Part shown: positions 7,451 through 14,043 of the stretch, piece by piece
How the letters are laid out: each line of letters opens with the position of its first letter
Position numbering within the stretch: the stretch's first letter is position 1
Source: JAANXG01 sp049583715
GTDB lineage: Bacteria > Pseudomonadota > Gammaproteobacteria > Arenicellales > JAANXG01
Assembly (NCBI GenBank): GCA_049583715.1
Contig: JBAUWJ010000029.1
Location: 1-14,243, forward strand
DNA length: 14,243 nucleotides
Direction of reading: 5' to 3'
Notes under the pieces: model-generated
Databases searched by the model: none
Told to the model about the DNA's origin: nothing
The model's input: the letters and a program-made list of their open reading frames with translations, nothing else
Made by a program: the position numbers and the translations under genes

Positions 7451-7482
7451 GGCGCCGGCTCCAGACCGCCGGAGCCGGCGCC
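7451..7482 (-). terminator. Strong hairpin after ehuA
   Basis: GGCGCCGGCTCC (7451-7462) and GGAGCCGGCGCC (7471-7482) form a perfect 12-bp GC-rich stem with an 8-nt loop, two bases from the ehuA stop codon. It ends the transporter transcript, and being symmetric may also stop gntR transcription from the other side. There is no U-tract on either strand, so it may act mainly as a 3'-end stabiliser. Confidence 0.6.
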
Positions 7483-7484
7483 TC

Positions 7485-8294
7485 TTAATCCGCCTCCAGC
7501 ACCGCGTTGAGGAACTGCTGGGTCCGCGGGTTCTGCGGGTCCGTGAAGAGCTTGTCCGGCTTACCCTGCTCCGCGATCTGGCCTTCGTAGAAGAAGCAGA
7601 CCCGGTCTGAGATCTCGCGGGCGAAGCCCATCTGGTGCGTGACCATGATCATGGTCAGGCTGTGCTCCTTCGTCAGCCTGCGTATCACGTGCGTCACCTC
7701 ACCCACGACCTCGGGGTCCAGCGCCGAGGTGACCTCGTCGAACAACATGACCTTCGGGCGCATGGCCAGCGCGCGGGCAATGGCGACCCGCTGCTGTTGC
7801 CCGCCGGACAGGCGCGCCGGGTGTTGCCCCATCTTGTCCGCCAGACCCACCATGTTCAGCAGCTCTTCGGCCCGTTCTACGGCTTCCTTCCGCTTGAGGC
7901 CCAGCACTTGGATGGGCGCCTCAATGCAGTTCTCCAGGGCCGTCATGTGTGGAAAGAGGTTGAAATGCTGGAACACCATGCCGATGTTGCTTCTCATCTT
8001 GCGCAGGTGCCGCTGATTGGCGCGCACCAGTTTCCCGTCCCTCACCATGTGGGTAAGAGGCTTGTGGTCGACGTAGATGACGCCGTCGTCGATCTCTTCC
8101 AACGTCATCAGCATGCGCAGCACCGTGGTCTTGCCGGAGCCCGAGGGGCCGATGATGGTGACGATCTCGTTGCTGGAGATATCGAGGTCCAGCGAATTGA
8201 GCACGGTAAGGGGTCCGTAGCGCTTGGTTACCTTGGTGAACCGCACCAGCGGCGCGCCGGCATCGAGCTCGAGAGGAAAAGCTTCCGCGTTCAT
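7485..8294 (-). CDS. ehuA: Ectoine/hydroxyectoine ABC transporter ATP-binding protein EhuA
   Basis: A 269-residue ATPase of the polar amino acid importer family, which drives uptake by the EhuC/EhuD permeases. Walker A is GPSGSGKT (49-56), the Q-loop is VFQHFNLFP, the signature LSGGQQQR (162-169), Walker B VMLFDEVTSALDPE (about 182-195) and the switch histidine His220 (MVTHQMG). The insert at about 81-100 (HMVRDGKLVRANQRHLRKM), before the Q-loop, is a trait I associate with EhuA-type proteins rather than GlnQ. The start is the ATG at 8294 with GGGGGA upstream; the open frame continues upstream through ehuD, but that part is not coding. It is last in ehuBCDA, 14 bp after ehuD. Confidence 0.88.
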   Translation of the reverse strand: MNAEAFPLELDAGAPLVRFTKVTKRYGPLTVLNSLDLDISSNEIVTIIGPSGSGKTTVLRMLMTLEEIDDGVIYVDHKPLTHMVRDGKLVRANQRHLRKMRSNIGMVFQHFNLFPHMTALENCIEAPIQVLGLKRKEAVERAEELLNMVGLADKMGQHPARLSGGQQQRVAIARALAMRPKVMLFDEVTSALDPEVVGEVTHVIRRLTKEHSLTMIMVTHQMGFAREISDRVCFFYEGQIAEQGKPDKLFTDPQNPRTQQFLNAVLEAD

Positions 8295-8308
8295 AGTGTC
8301 CCCCTGCT

Positions 8309-8986
8309 TTACTGTCTTTCGACTATGCCCAGGATTCGCCGTATCCATCGCTCGAAGCGACGAATCAGGTATGCCGTGGGCAGCGAGATTACTAGGAAGA
8401 TGACACCGACCATCGTGTACGGCTCGAGGAAACGATAAGTCTGGGAACCTATGGCGTTGGCCGTATGCATCAGCTCGGCGACGCCGATTACCGACAACAT
8501 GGGCGTGTCCTTGAATATGCCCACCAGGTAGTTCCCGAACCCCGGGATGGCCGGCGGTATGGCCTGGGGAATGATGATCTTGATGTAGGTCCGGCTTACG
8601 CTGAGGTTCAGCGCGGTGCAGGCTTCCCACTGTCCCTGGGGCACGCTGTTCAGACCGGCACGGTAGACCTCCGACAGGTACGAGGCGTAGTGCAGGCCGA
8701 TGGCGATCATGCCCGCGGTCCAGGGTGCGAGGCGCACGCCGAACTGCGGCCCGACGAAGTACACGAAGAAGATCTGCAGGACGAGCGGGGTGGAGCGTAT
8801 GAACTCGACGAATTCCCGTACCACCGAAGTCAGCGTGCGCGACGGCGTACGCTGCAGGAGCGCGAAGACCAGCCCCAGGACCAGGGCGATCAGGTAGCCG
8901 ATGCCCGAGGCCAACAGTGTGTTCACCGTGGCCCAAAGCATCTTGGGCAGGATCTCGGCGGTGAATGTCCAGTTCCAGTCGAACAT
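8309..8986 (-). CDS. ehuD: Ectoine/hydroxyectoine ABC transporter permease EhuD
   Basis: A 225-residue inner-membrane permease of the HisM/GlnP type. Hydrophobic segments lie at about 20-45, 67-80, 88-105, 140-160 and 190-208. The EAA loop that contacts the ATPase is at about 121-140 (EACTALNLSVSRTYIKIIIP). It pairs with EhuC to form the channel. The ATG at 8986 has a GGGGG ribosome site, and only 5 bp separate it from ehuC, so translation is probably coupled. Substrate inferred from the operon. Confidence 0.85.
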   Translation of the reverse strand: MFDWNWTFTAEILPKMLWATVNTLLASGIGYLIALVLGLVFALLQRTPSRTLTSVVREFVEFIRSTPLVLQIFFVYFVGPQFGVRLAPWTAGMIAIGLHYASYLSEVYRAGLNSVPQGQWEACTALNLSVSRTYIKIIIPQAIPPAIPGFGNYLVGIFKDTPMLSVIGVAELMHTANAIGSQTYRFLEPYTMVGVIFLVISLPTAYLIRRFERWIRRILGIVERQ

Positions 8987-8991
8987 GGCGA

Positions 8992-9660
8992 TTACCCCCG
9001 GCTCAGCTTTTGCGCCAGCCTATTCTCGAGCCCGCGCATGGCCGGGGAGACGACCAGCCTCCCGAGCACGTAATAGATCACCAGGGCCGTTCCGAATGCC
9101 TGGGCGGAGAGAAACGTCGAGGCATTGATCTGCTTGGCTTCGAACATCAGGTCCGTGACCGAGATCAACGATACCAGTGCGGTGCCCTTCAACAGCTCGA
9201 TCAGCAGATTGCCCCAGGGTGGGAGCATGATCAGAAGCGCCTGGGGAAATATGACCCGCGTGAACTTGGCCACGGGGGGGAGGTTCAAGGCGATGGCGGC
9301 CTCGTACTGTCCCCGCGGCACCGATTGAATACCGCCGCGCACCAGCTCCGCTCCGTAGGCGCCGAGGTTCATTCCCACCGCTAGGAACCCGGCCGTGAAC
9401 TTGTCCAGCGACAAGCCGAAAAGCGGCAGGACGAAGAAGATCCAGTAGAGCTGGACCAGCAGGGAGGTGCCGCGGAACACTTCGATGAACGCGATGGCCG
9501 GATAGCGCAGGAAGAAATAGGGGGCCATCTTCAACAACGCCATGACGAGAGCGATCACGACCGCCAGGACTATGGCCAGGACGGTCTGCTCCACGGTGAA
9601 GATCGTCCCGTGGACGAACCGCGATCCGTACTGGTGTAAAAACCCGATATAGCCTTGCAT
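8992..9660 (-). CDS. ehuC: Ectoine/hydroxyectoine ABC transporter permease EhuC
   Basis: A 222-residue inner-membrane permease of the polar amino acid family. Hydrophobic helices lie at about 20-44, 66-83, 88-104, 138-160 and 185-205, and the EAA loop at about 120-139 (EAAIALNLPPVAKFTRVIFP). FRGTSLLVQLYW is typical of the third segment in this family. The ATG at 9660 has a strong GGGGGAGG site. A 134-bp gap with a large stem-loop separates it from ehuB. Confidence 0.85.
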   Translation of the reverse strand: MQGYIGFLHQYGSRFVHGTIFTVEQTVLAIVLAVVIALVMALLKMAPYFFLRYPAIAFIEVFRGTSLLVQLYWIFFVLPLFGLSLDKFTAGFLAVGMNLGAYGAELVRGGIQSVPRGQYEAAIALNLPPVAKFTRVIFPQALLIMLPPWGNLLIELLKGTALVSLISVTDLMFEAKQINASTFLSAQAFGTALVIYYVLGRLVVSPAMRGLENRLAQKLSRG

Positions 9661-9719
9661 AACCTCCCCCGGATGGCTGTTGCCCCTCGGTCCGGTGGTC
9701 TAAAGGCTTCCCGCGAAAC

Positions 9720-9755
9720 AGTGATGGGCAACGCCTTGCGGCGCTGCCCATCACT
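9720..9755 (-). promoter_or_regulatory. 16-bp stem-loop with GCAA tetraloop between ehuB and ehuC
   Basis: The arms 9720-9735 and 9740-9755 pair over 16 bp, the single mismatch being a U-G wobble in the minus-strand RNA. The loop in that RNA is GCAA, a GNRA tetraloop of high stability. It starts 39 bp past the ehuB stop. Structures at this place often protect the binding-protein message or cut read-through into the permease genes, so that the binding protein is made in excess. GUUUCG follows, a poor U-tract, so partial termination at most. Confidence 0.7.
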
Positions 9756-9794
9756 CCAGGGAACTCCTCTATGGTGCTCCGCCGGACCGCCGTG

Positions 9795-10640
9795 CTAGCG
9801 GTTCGCGCACGCCCATTCCGTGGTGTCTTCCTTGGCGGGCAGGTTCGCCTTCGTGTAGCCGTACTTGCCCACCGCTTCCATCATCGCAGGGGATCCCAGG
9901 TACTTGTGCAGGGCCTCGTTGAACTTCGCGAGGAACTCCGTATCGCTCTTGCGGAACCCGATGCCGACCCAGTTCTTCAGGTCCTTGGGCATCATCGAGG
10001 GGTCGGACACGCCGAGCGTGCCGCCGCTCTTCGAGGCCAGGTCCTGCGCCGTGAAGTAGGTCGCGGCGCCGGCGTCCGCGCGGCCCGCTTTCATTGCGGC
10101 CAGGATCTCGGTGGGACCGGGAACCGTCATGATGTGGCTGTCGGGAATACCGGCCTTCTTCGCGTCTTCAACCGTGTTGTAACCGGCGCCCGTGACCATG
10201 GTCGCACCGGCGTTCTTGATGTCCTGATAGTTGTTCAGGTGCTTCGGATTACCCTTGGGAACCAGGAAAGCATCCGCGACCTGGGCCATGGGATCGGAGA
10301 AGGCGATGTTCTGGCAGCGGCTCTTGAGGATATACATACCGCCGGTGATGACGTCGAAGCGGTTGGCCTTGAGGCCCGGAATCAGGCCGCCCCATTCCGT
10401 TACGACCGGCTCTATCTTGCTGCGGTCGTATCCCATGTCCTTGAGCACGCCCAGTACAAAGGCATTGACGAAGCCGAGCGGTTCGTTGTTGTCACCGGGG
10501 TAGGCCCAAGGTACCTCATTGGCGAATCCGAGCCGGATCGTCTTTCCGGCGTTAACGCGGTCCATGATCGAATCGGAAAATGCCGGCATGGCAAGGGCGG
10601 TTGCCACGAGGGCGACTACGGCAACTAGGAGCTTCTTCAT
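9795..10640 (-). CDS. ehuB: Ectoine/hydroxyectoine-binding periplasmic protein EhuB
   Basis: A 281-residue type II solute-binding protein. A classic signal peptide covers about 1-20 (MKKLLVAVVALVATALAMPA), so the mature protein is periplasmic. Lobe 1 begins with IRLGFANEVPWAY (35-47), where Glu42, Trp45 and Tyr47 fit the aromatic/acidic pocket known for EhuB. Arg108 in ILKSRCQNIAFSDPM is the usual ligand-carboxylate arginine. Lobe 2 holds VTGAGYNTVEDA and the hinge returns near RADAGAATYF. The length matches EhuB of Sinorhizobium (about 283). The ATG at 10640 has a strong GGAGG site. First gene of the transporter operon, with an operator-bearing promoter about 170 bp upstream. Ectoine versus hydroxyectoine preference cannot be read here. 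Confidence 0.9.
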   Translation of the reverse strand: MKKLLVAVVALVATALAMPAFSDSIMDRVNAGKTIRLGFANEVPWAYPGDNNEPLGFVNAFVLGVLKDMGYDRSKIEPVVTEWGGLIPGLKANRFDVITGGMYILKSRCQNIAFSDPMAQVADAFLVPKGNPKHLNNYQDIKNAGATMVTGAGYNTVEDAKKAGIPDSHIMTVPGPTEILAAMKAGRADAGAATYFTAQDLASKSGGTLGVSDPSMMPKDLKNWVGIGFRKSDTEFLAKFNEALHKYLGSPAMMEAVGKYGYTKANLPAKEDTTEWACANR

Positions 10641-10808
10641 AACATCCTCCGGTTGGTTCAGCTAGTGGTGGTTGCGACTATTTTTCCCCTCGGTTGACCG
10701 TGAGGCCCACCGAATGATTCCTGGTCGTTGTTCGACGTTTCAATCTGAGCACACCGAAGCGGCGACTGCCAACTTGAAAGCGACGATTTCGTCTATCCTC
10801 GTACCGAG

Positions 10809-10838
10809 ACTATACCTATTTTGTATACAAATAGGCAA
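10809..10838 (-). promoter_or_regulatory. ehuB promoter with operator between -35 and -10
   Basis: On the minus strand TTGCCT (10833-10838) and TATAGT (10809-10814) form a -35/-10 pair 18 bp apart. The palindrome TTTGTATACAAA (10820-10831) fills the spacer, the usual place for a repressor site. It shares the TTGTATACAA core with the site at the M24-paralogue promoter. Transcription would begin near 10802, giving an ehuB leader of about 160 nt in which I see no other clear element. Confidence 0.6.
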
Positions 10839-10869
10839 TATTGGCCCGATTTGTGCCCGTAATTTGTCC

Positions 10870-10880
10870 AGTAAGTACAC
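10870..10880 (-). promoter_or_regulatory. GTGTACWWACT element upstream of ehuB
   Basis: The minus strand reads GTGTACTTACT. The same element occurs at 6589-6599 and 11891-11901. Its core starts 52 bp from the core of the GTATAC palindrome in the ehuB promoter, about five helical turns, so two bound dimers would face the same side of the DNA. Confidence 0.5.
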
Positions 10881-10902
10881 TTTCTTTCGCAAGTCTTGTT
10901 TC

Positions 10903-11664
10903 TCAGCGCATTTCTTTCATGGTCGCCATGATCTCGTTCAGCCTCCCGGAGACGCTCTTCGGGTCGAACACGATGGGTGGCGGCGTGACACCCGGCCACG
11001 ACTGCCGGATTACCACGATGCGCGCGAGCAGGGCATCGTATCCAGGTTTCTTCCTCAGGCGCGTCGAGTGGCGCACGAGGGCTTCGGCCTGAAGAACGAG
11101 TCCGCGGCCCGTCTGGTAGCCATGCACATCCACCACCGCGTTGTTCTCCACGGACCGGGCGTAGAGATCCACCGCCTGTCGGAGCAGGGCCCCGGACAGG
11201 TCGAGTGTCGAATCGAGGCTCAGAGCGCCGGCCTGCGCGAAGCTGCCGTCGATGGCGGAGTCGACGGAATCGAGGACCGGAATGGCCGTTTGCCAGGCGG
11301 TCTCGGTGACGTGCTCGAGAGGTGCCAGGATATCCGGCGTCAATGGCGCGTTCCGGTTCTCGAGCTGCGGCCGGATACGCTCGAAAATCTCTTGAACAGG
11401 TTGGCGCAGGTGATATTTGGCGCCCGGCGTCCCGATTTGCAGAAGGGTGCGTGCGACGCTGAGGTGTGCTTTCATCTCGAGCAGGGCCAGGCGATAGGTA
11501 TCGACGGCATTGAGGTGCGTATTGCTCGATGTGCTTTGGCTCGATGCGCTCTGGCCCGACGTACCCTGGGCTTCCGCCGCCTGTGCGCAGACGGGCAGGC
11601 CGACGACTACGATGAGCAGGAGGCTCGACAGCGCGTGCCATTGCCCCGCTTTCGAACGACTCAC
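10903..11664 (-). CDS. Secreted helical protein of unknown function
   Basis: A 253-residue protein I do not recognise. The start is a GTG at 11664 with a very strong AAGGAGGGG site. A signal peptide spans about 1-29 (hydrophobic SSLLLIVVVGLPVCAQA), with cleavage likely near AQA; LPVC is a poor lipobox, so a lipoprotein is less likely. A low-complexity linker of three 5-residue repeats (QGTSG, QSASS, QSTSS) follows. The rest looks helical, with His67 and His85 in the two halves of a first hairpin (LEMKAHLSVARTLLQIG, GAKYHLRQPVQEIFERI), faintly like periplasmic helical-bundle proteins. It lies between the racemase-like gene and ehuB, with its own control segment resembling that of ehuB, so it is probably expressed with the transporter. 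It may assist uptake in the periplasm; no function is claimed. Confidence 0.75.
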   Translation of the reverse strand: MSRSKAGQWHALSSLLLIVVVGLPVCAQAAEAQGTSGQSASSQSTSSNTHLNAVDTYRLALLEMKAHLSVARTLLQIGTPGAKYHLRQPVQEIFERIRPQLENRNAPLTPDILAPLEHVTETAWQTAIPVLDSVDSAIDGSFAQAGALSLDSTLDLSGALLRQAVDLYARSVENNAVVDVHGYQTGRGLVLQAEALVRHSTRLRKKPGYDALLARIVVIRQSWPGVTPPPIVFDPKSVSGRLNEIMATMKEMR

Positions 11665-11840
11665 TGACCCCTCCTTCCCGAGTGTTGCCCCGAATCTCGA
11701 TGGGCAGCGACATTACGGAAGCCCGGTTTCCGGCGTATCCGCTGGAGGCGCATCGATTCGTGATGTGTCGGTGCTCTTGCGGGATCCCGTTTGCCACTGC
11801 CGGTGGAACACGCCATTCGAATTCAGCATACCATGGGGGC

Positions 11841-11905
11841 AGGTATACATATGCGCGAACCTGTGGGACTTTTTTGGTTGAATTTGCCGAAGTTAGTACA
11901 CTTTC
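11841..11905 (-). promoter_or_regulatory. Control segment upstream of secreted protein, similar to the ehuB one
   Basis: The minus strand has GAAAGTGTACTAACT (11891-11905), then CAAATT, then ATGTATACCT (11841-11850). Upstream of ehuB the same three parts occur in the same order with nearly equal spacing (GTATAC core to GTACAC 53 versus 52 bp). Here the GTATAC site has lost part of its flanking symmetry. A weak -10 (TATGCT) lies about 12 bp downstream. It sits in the 280-bp gap after the racemase-like gene; I see nothing else clear in that gap. Confidence 0.5.
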
Positions 11906-11944
11906 CGGAAAATCCTTTTGACCGTCGTTGAAGGGGAACCGACA

Positions 11945-12871
11945 TCAGCGAATCGTGAGCTCGCGCCCAATGACGACGTCACCCGAAATGGCGGTGCGCA
12001 GGACGAAACCGTTCGAGTTTTGGTGCGCGGCAAGTATGCGGCCGGAAAATGCGTGTCCGCCCGGCGAGATCGTCGTGAGGGTCTGGTCGATGTCGATGAG
12101 CCCCCGAGAGTGCAGCAACACTAGCAGCGCGGAGGTACCGGTGCCGGTGGGACTGCGACAGATCACGGCCGGGCTCTGAAATACGGCTACCCGGCAGCGG
12201 CCGCCCGCTGCGGTCGACTCGAGGGCCCCGTGGAAGAGCGTGAAATCGGTGCCCGCGTGCCGCGCGATCCTCTCTCCGGTCGCGAGGAGAGCTGCTCGAG
12301 ACTCGGGAACGAGGCGAATATCCAGGCCCAGCGCGTCGACCACGGCATAGTCAACGCCCGCCGACACGACTGTCAGTGCCAGGCCTTCGCCCGTCGTTCC
12401 GTCGGGTATGGTCGTCTGCGAGCGAATGCGGGCGGGCGTGTTCTCGAACTCCACGGAGTGACATCGCCCGTTCCGGCAACGGGCGATCACTGCAATGACA
12501 CCCGCCGGCGTCTCCACGCGCAGGCGGGTCTCCGGCTCGCGCATCGCTGCGAAGCCATGTTGCAGGGCGACGGCGGTGGCGCAGAACAGATTCGATCCGG
12601 AGATGGGTGGGTAGCCCATGGATTCCATGATGATGACGCCGAAATCCGCGTCCGGGGCGCAGGGCGGCAGCAGCAGCACGGGGCACATGTGAAGCTCGCC
12701 ATGGGGCGGCTGGATCAGCTTCAGGCGAAGGCCGTCGTGGCGGCGCGCGAAATCCTCGCACTTGAGCGCGACCGTCTCTCCGTGCAGGTCCGGCGCCCCG
12801 TCGATGATGACCCGGGATATGTCGCCGCCGGCCCGGGCATCGACAATCCGGAGGGCCGATCCCCCGGCCAT
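11945..12871 (-). CDS. Proline racemase-superfamily protein with Ser/Thr active site (dehydratase-like)
   Basis: A 308-residue member of the proline racemase / hydroxyproline epimerase / trans-3-hydroxy-L-proline dehydratase superfamily, of usual length (310-350). The two half-domains show DADFGVIIMESMGYPP (74-89) with ISGSN where the MCGH motif lies, and CRSPTGTGT (238-246) where DRSPCGTGT is usual. Both catalytic cysteines are thus replaced: Ser91 and Thr242. A Thr at the second site marks dehydratases such as human L3HYPDH, and without a second thiol base racemisation is unlikely. The motif His and the Asp before RSP are also changed (Ser93, Cys238). It starts 5 bp after the MDR dehydrogenase gene, so the two are translated together, downstream of doeB. 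A dehydratase of a cyclic beta-hydroxy amino acid is my best guess; the substrate is unknown. Confidence 0.82.
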   Translation of the reverse strand: MAGGSALRIVDARAGGDISRVIIDGAPDLHGETVALKCEDFARRHDGLRLKLIQPPHGELHMCPVLLLPPCAPDADFGVIIMESMGYPPISGSNLFCATAVALQHGFAAMREPETRLRVETPAGVIAVIARCRNGRCHSVEFENTPARIRSQTTIPDGTTGEGLALTVVSAGVDYAVVDALGLDIRLVPESRAALLATGERIARHAGTDFTLFHGALESTAAGGRCRVAVFQSPAVICRSPTGTGTSALLVLLHSRGLIDIDQTLTTISPGGHAFSGRILAAHQNSNGFVLRTAISGDVVIGRELTIR

Positions 12872-12876
12872 CGCGC

Positions 12877-13980
12877 TCAGCCGGCGGCCCGATAATGGCG
12901 GTCGGGCATCACCACCAGCTTGCCGATGAACGACTTGGCCATGAAATCAGTCTGCGCTCGGTGGAACCGGCTCAGCGGATAGGTGGCATGCAGCAGGGCG
13001 CGGATCCTGCCGGTTTCGATGTAGCGCACCAGGTCGCGAAAGGCGCCGCGCGTGCCCTGGGACGAGCCGTGCAGCTCGAGCTGCTTGAGGTAGACGGTGC
13101 GCAGGTCGAGCTCCACCAGCGGGCCTCCGATCGCTCCAGCCGTCGAGTACCGTCCCTCCGGACGCAAGAGGTTGATCAGGGACGTGAACAGGGGGCCTGC
13201 GACGAGGTCGGCGACCACGTCCACCGGCCGGTCTCCCATCACCCGGCGCACCTCTTCCTCGAAGTTTCCCCGGCCACGGGTGATCACGCCTTCCGAGCCG
13301 ATGTCGAGCAGCGCTTGCTCCTTGCCGGGTCCGGTCACCGCAAAGGGAACGGCGCCGCGTGCGCGGCACAATTGCACGAGGCCCGAGCCCACGCCCCCGG
13401 AGGCGCCGGTGATGAGAACGTTATCCCCTTCCTCGACCCGGGCGCGGTTGAGCATCTGCTCGCCCGTGAGGTAGGCGCAGCAGAAGGTCGCGAGCTCGGC
13501 GTCGCTCATGTCCGTGTCGACGTAATGGGCATTGGCGTCCGGCACGACGCAGTACTCGGCGTAGCCGCCATCCCGGCCGTGGCCGATGTAATCGATGTCG
13601 GCCAGGCTGTCCGTGTCGGTGTTGTAGATGCTGAAATCGACCATGACCCGCTCCCCGATCCTGGCGGAGTCCACACCGTCCCCCACCGCAACGATGGTGC
13701 CAACGGTATCGGCACCCTGGATTCGGGGGAAGGTCAGGGTGGATTGACCTCGTCGCCAGGTGGATACGGCATCCGGGTCGTCCTGGGTCCCGTAGGCGCC
13801 CTCGCGCACCCAGACGTCGGTGTTGTTCATGCCGCAGGCATGAACCTCTATCAGCACCTCCCCGGGACCGGCCCGTGGAGTGGGGAAGTCCTCGACGTAT
13901 TCGAGCTTGTCGAGCCCGCCGTGCCCGGTCAGGACCACAGCCTTCATTGTCGCGGGGATACCGGGATTTTGATCGCTCAT
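12877..13980 (-). CDS. MDR-family (zinc-type alcohol dehydrogenase/quinone oxidoreductase-like) reductase
   Basis: A 367-residue medium-chain dehydrogenase/reductase. The GroES-like domain covers about 12-140, the Rossmann domain about 160-310 with GASGGVG (192-198) for the cofactor, and C-terminal residues complete the catalytic fold. Of the catalytic zinc ligands Cys49 is present, but the GHE histidine/glutamate is replaced by Ala90-Asp91 (IQGADTVG), and the four-cysteine structural zinc lobe is missing. This is nearer to the quinone oxidoreductase/enoyl reductase side of the family than to true alcohol dehydrogenases. It lies between doeB and the racemase-like gene, probably in one operon. 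A reduction of a C=C or C=N bond made by the neighbouring enzyme would fit. The ATG at 13980 has no good ribosome site; Met12 is an alternative. Confidence 0.8.
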   Translation of the reverse strand: MSDQNPGIPATMKAVVLTGHGGLDKLEYVEDFPTPRAGPGEVLIEVHACGMNNTDVWVREGAYGTQDDPDAVSTWRRGQSTLTFPRIQGADTVGTIVAVGDGVDSARIGERVMVDFSIYNTDTDSLADIDYIGHGRDGGYAEYCVVPDANAHYVDTDMSDAELATFCCAYLTGEQMLNRARVEEGDNVLITGASGGVGSGLVQLCRARGAVPFAVTGPGKEQALLDIGSEGVITRGRGNFEEEVRRVMGDRPVDVVADLVAGPLFTSLINLLRPEGRYSTAGAIGGPLVELDLRTVYLKQLELHGSSQGTRGAFRDLVRYIETGRIRALLHATYPLSRFHRAQTDFMAKSFIGKLVVMPDRHYRAAG

Positions 13981-14006
13981 GGGTAATCGTCGCTGTGGAA
14001 AGGTAG

Positions 14007-14030
14007 CCCTCTCCCGCTGGCGGGAGAGGG
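14007..14030 (-). repeat. Perfect 10-bp hairpin (CCCTCTCCCG/CGGGAGAGGG)
   Basis: CCCTCTCCCG (14007-14016) and CGGGAGAGGG (14021-14030) pair perfectly around a CTGG loop, in the 63-bp gap between doeB and the MDR gene. It belongs to a class of dispersed GC-rich intergenic palindromes and has a degraded relative near 7382-7450. It could weaken transcription from doeB into the next genes. Confidence 0.6.
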
Positions 14031-14043
14031 GGCTTGTGTCACC

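Noticed and set aside
8295..8936. N-terminal extension of the ehuA reading frame through ehuD
   Set aside because: The frame stays open by chance over ehuD; ATPase homology begins just after the ATG at 8294, which has a GGGGGA ribosome site.
11945..12871. Naming the racemase-like gene proline racemase or 4-hydroxyproline 2-epimerase
   Set aside because: Both thiol bases needed for that chemistry are absent (Ser91, Thr242).
12895..13986. Plus-strand open frame (363 codons) opposite the MDR gene
   Set aside because: Antisense to a clear MDR protein; the translation is low in complexity and matches no domain.
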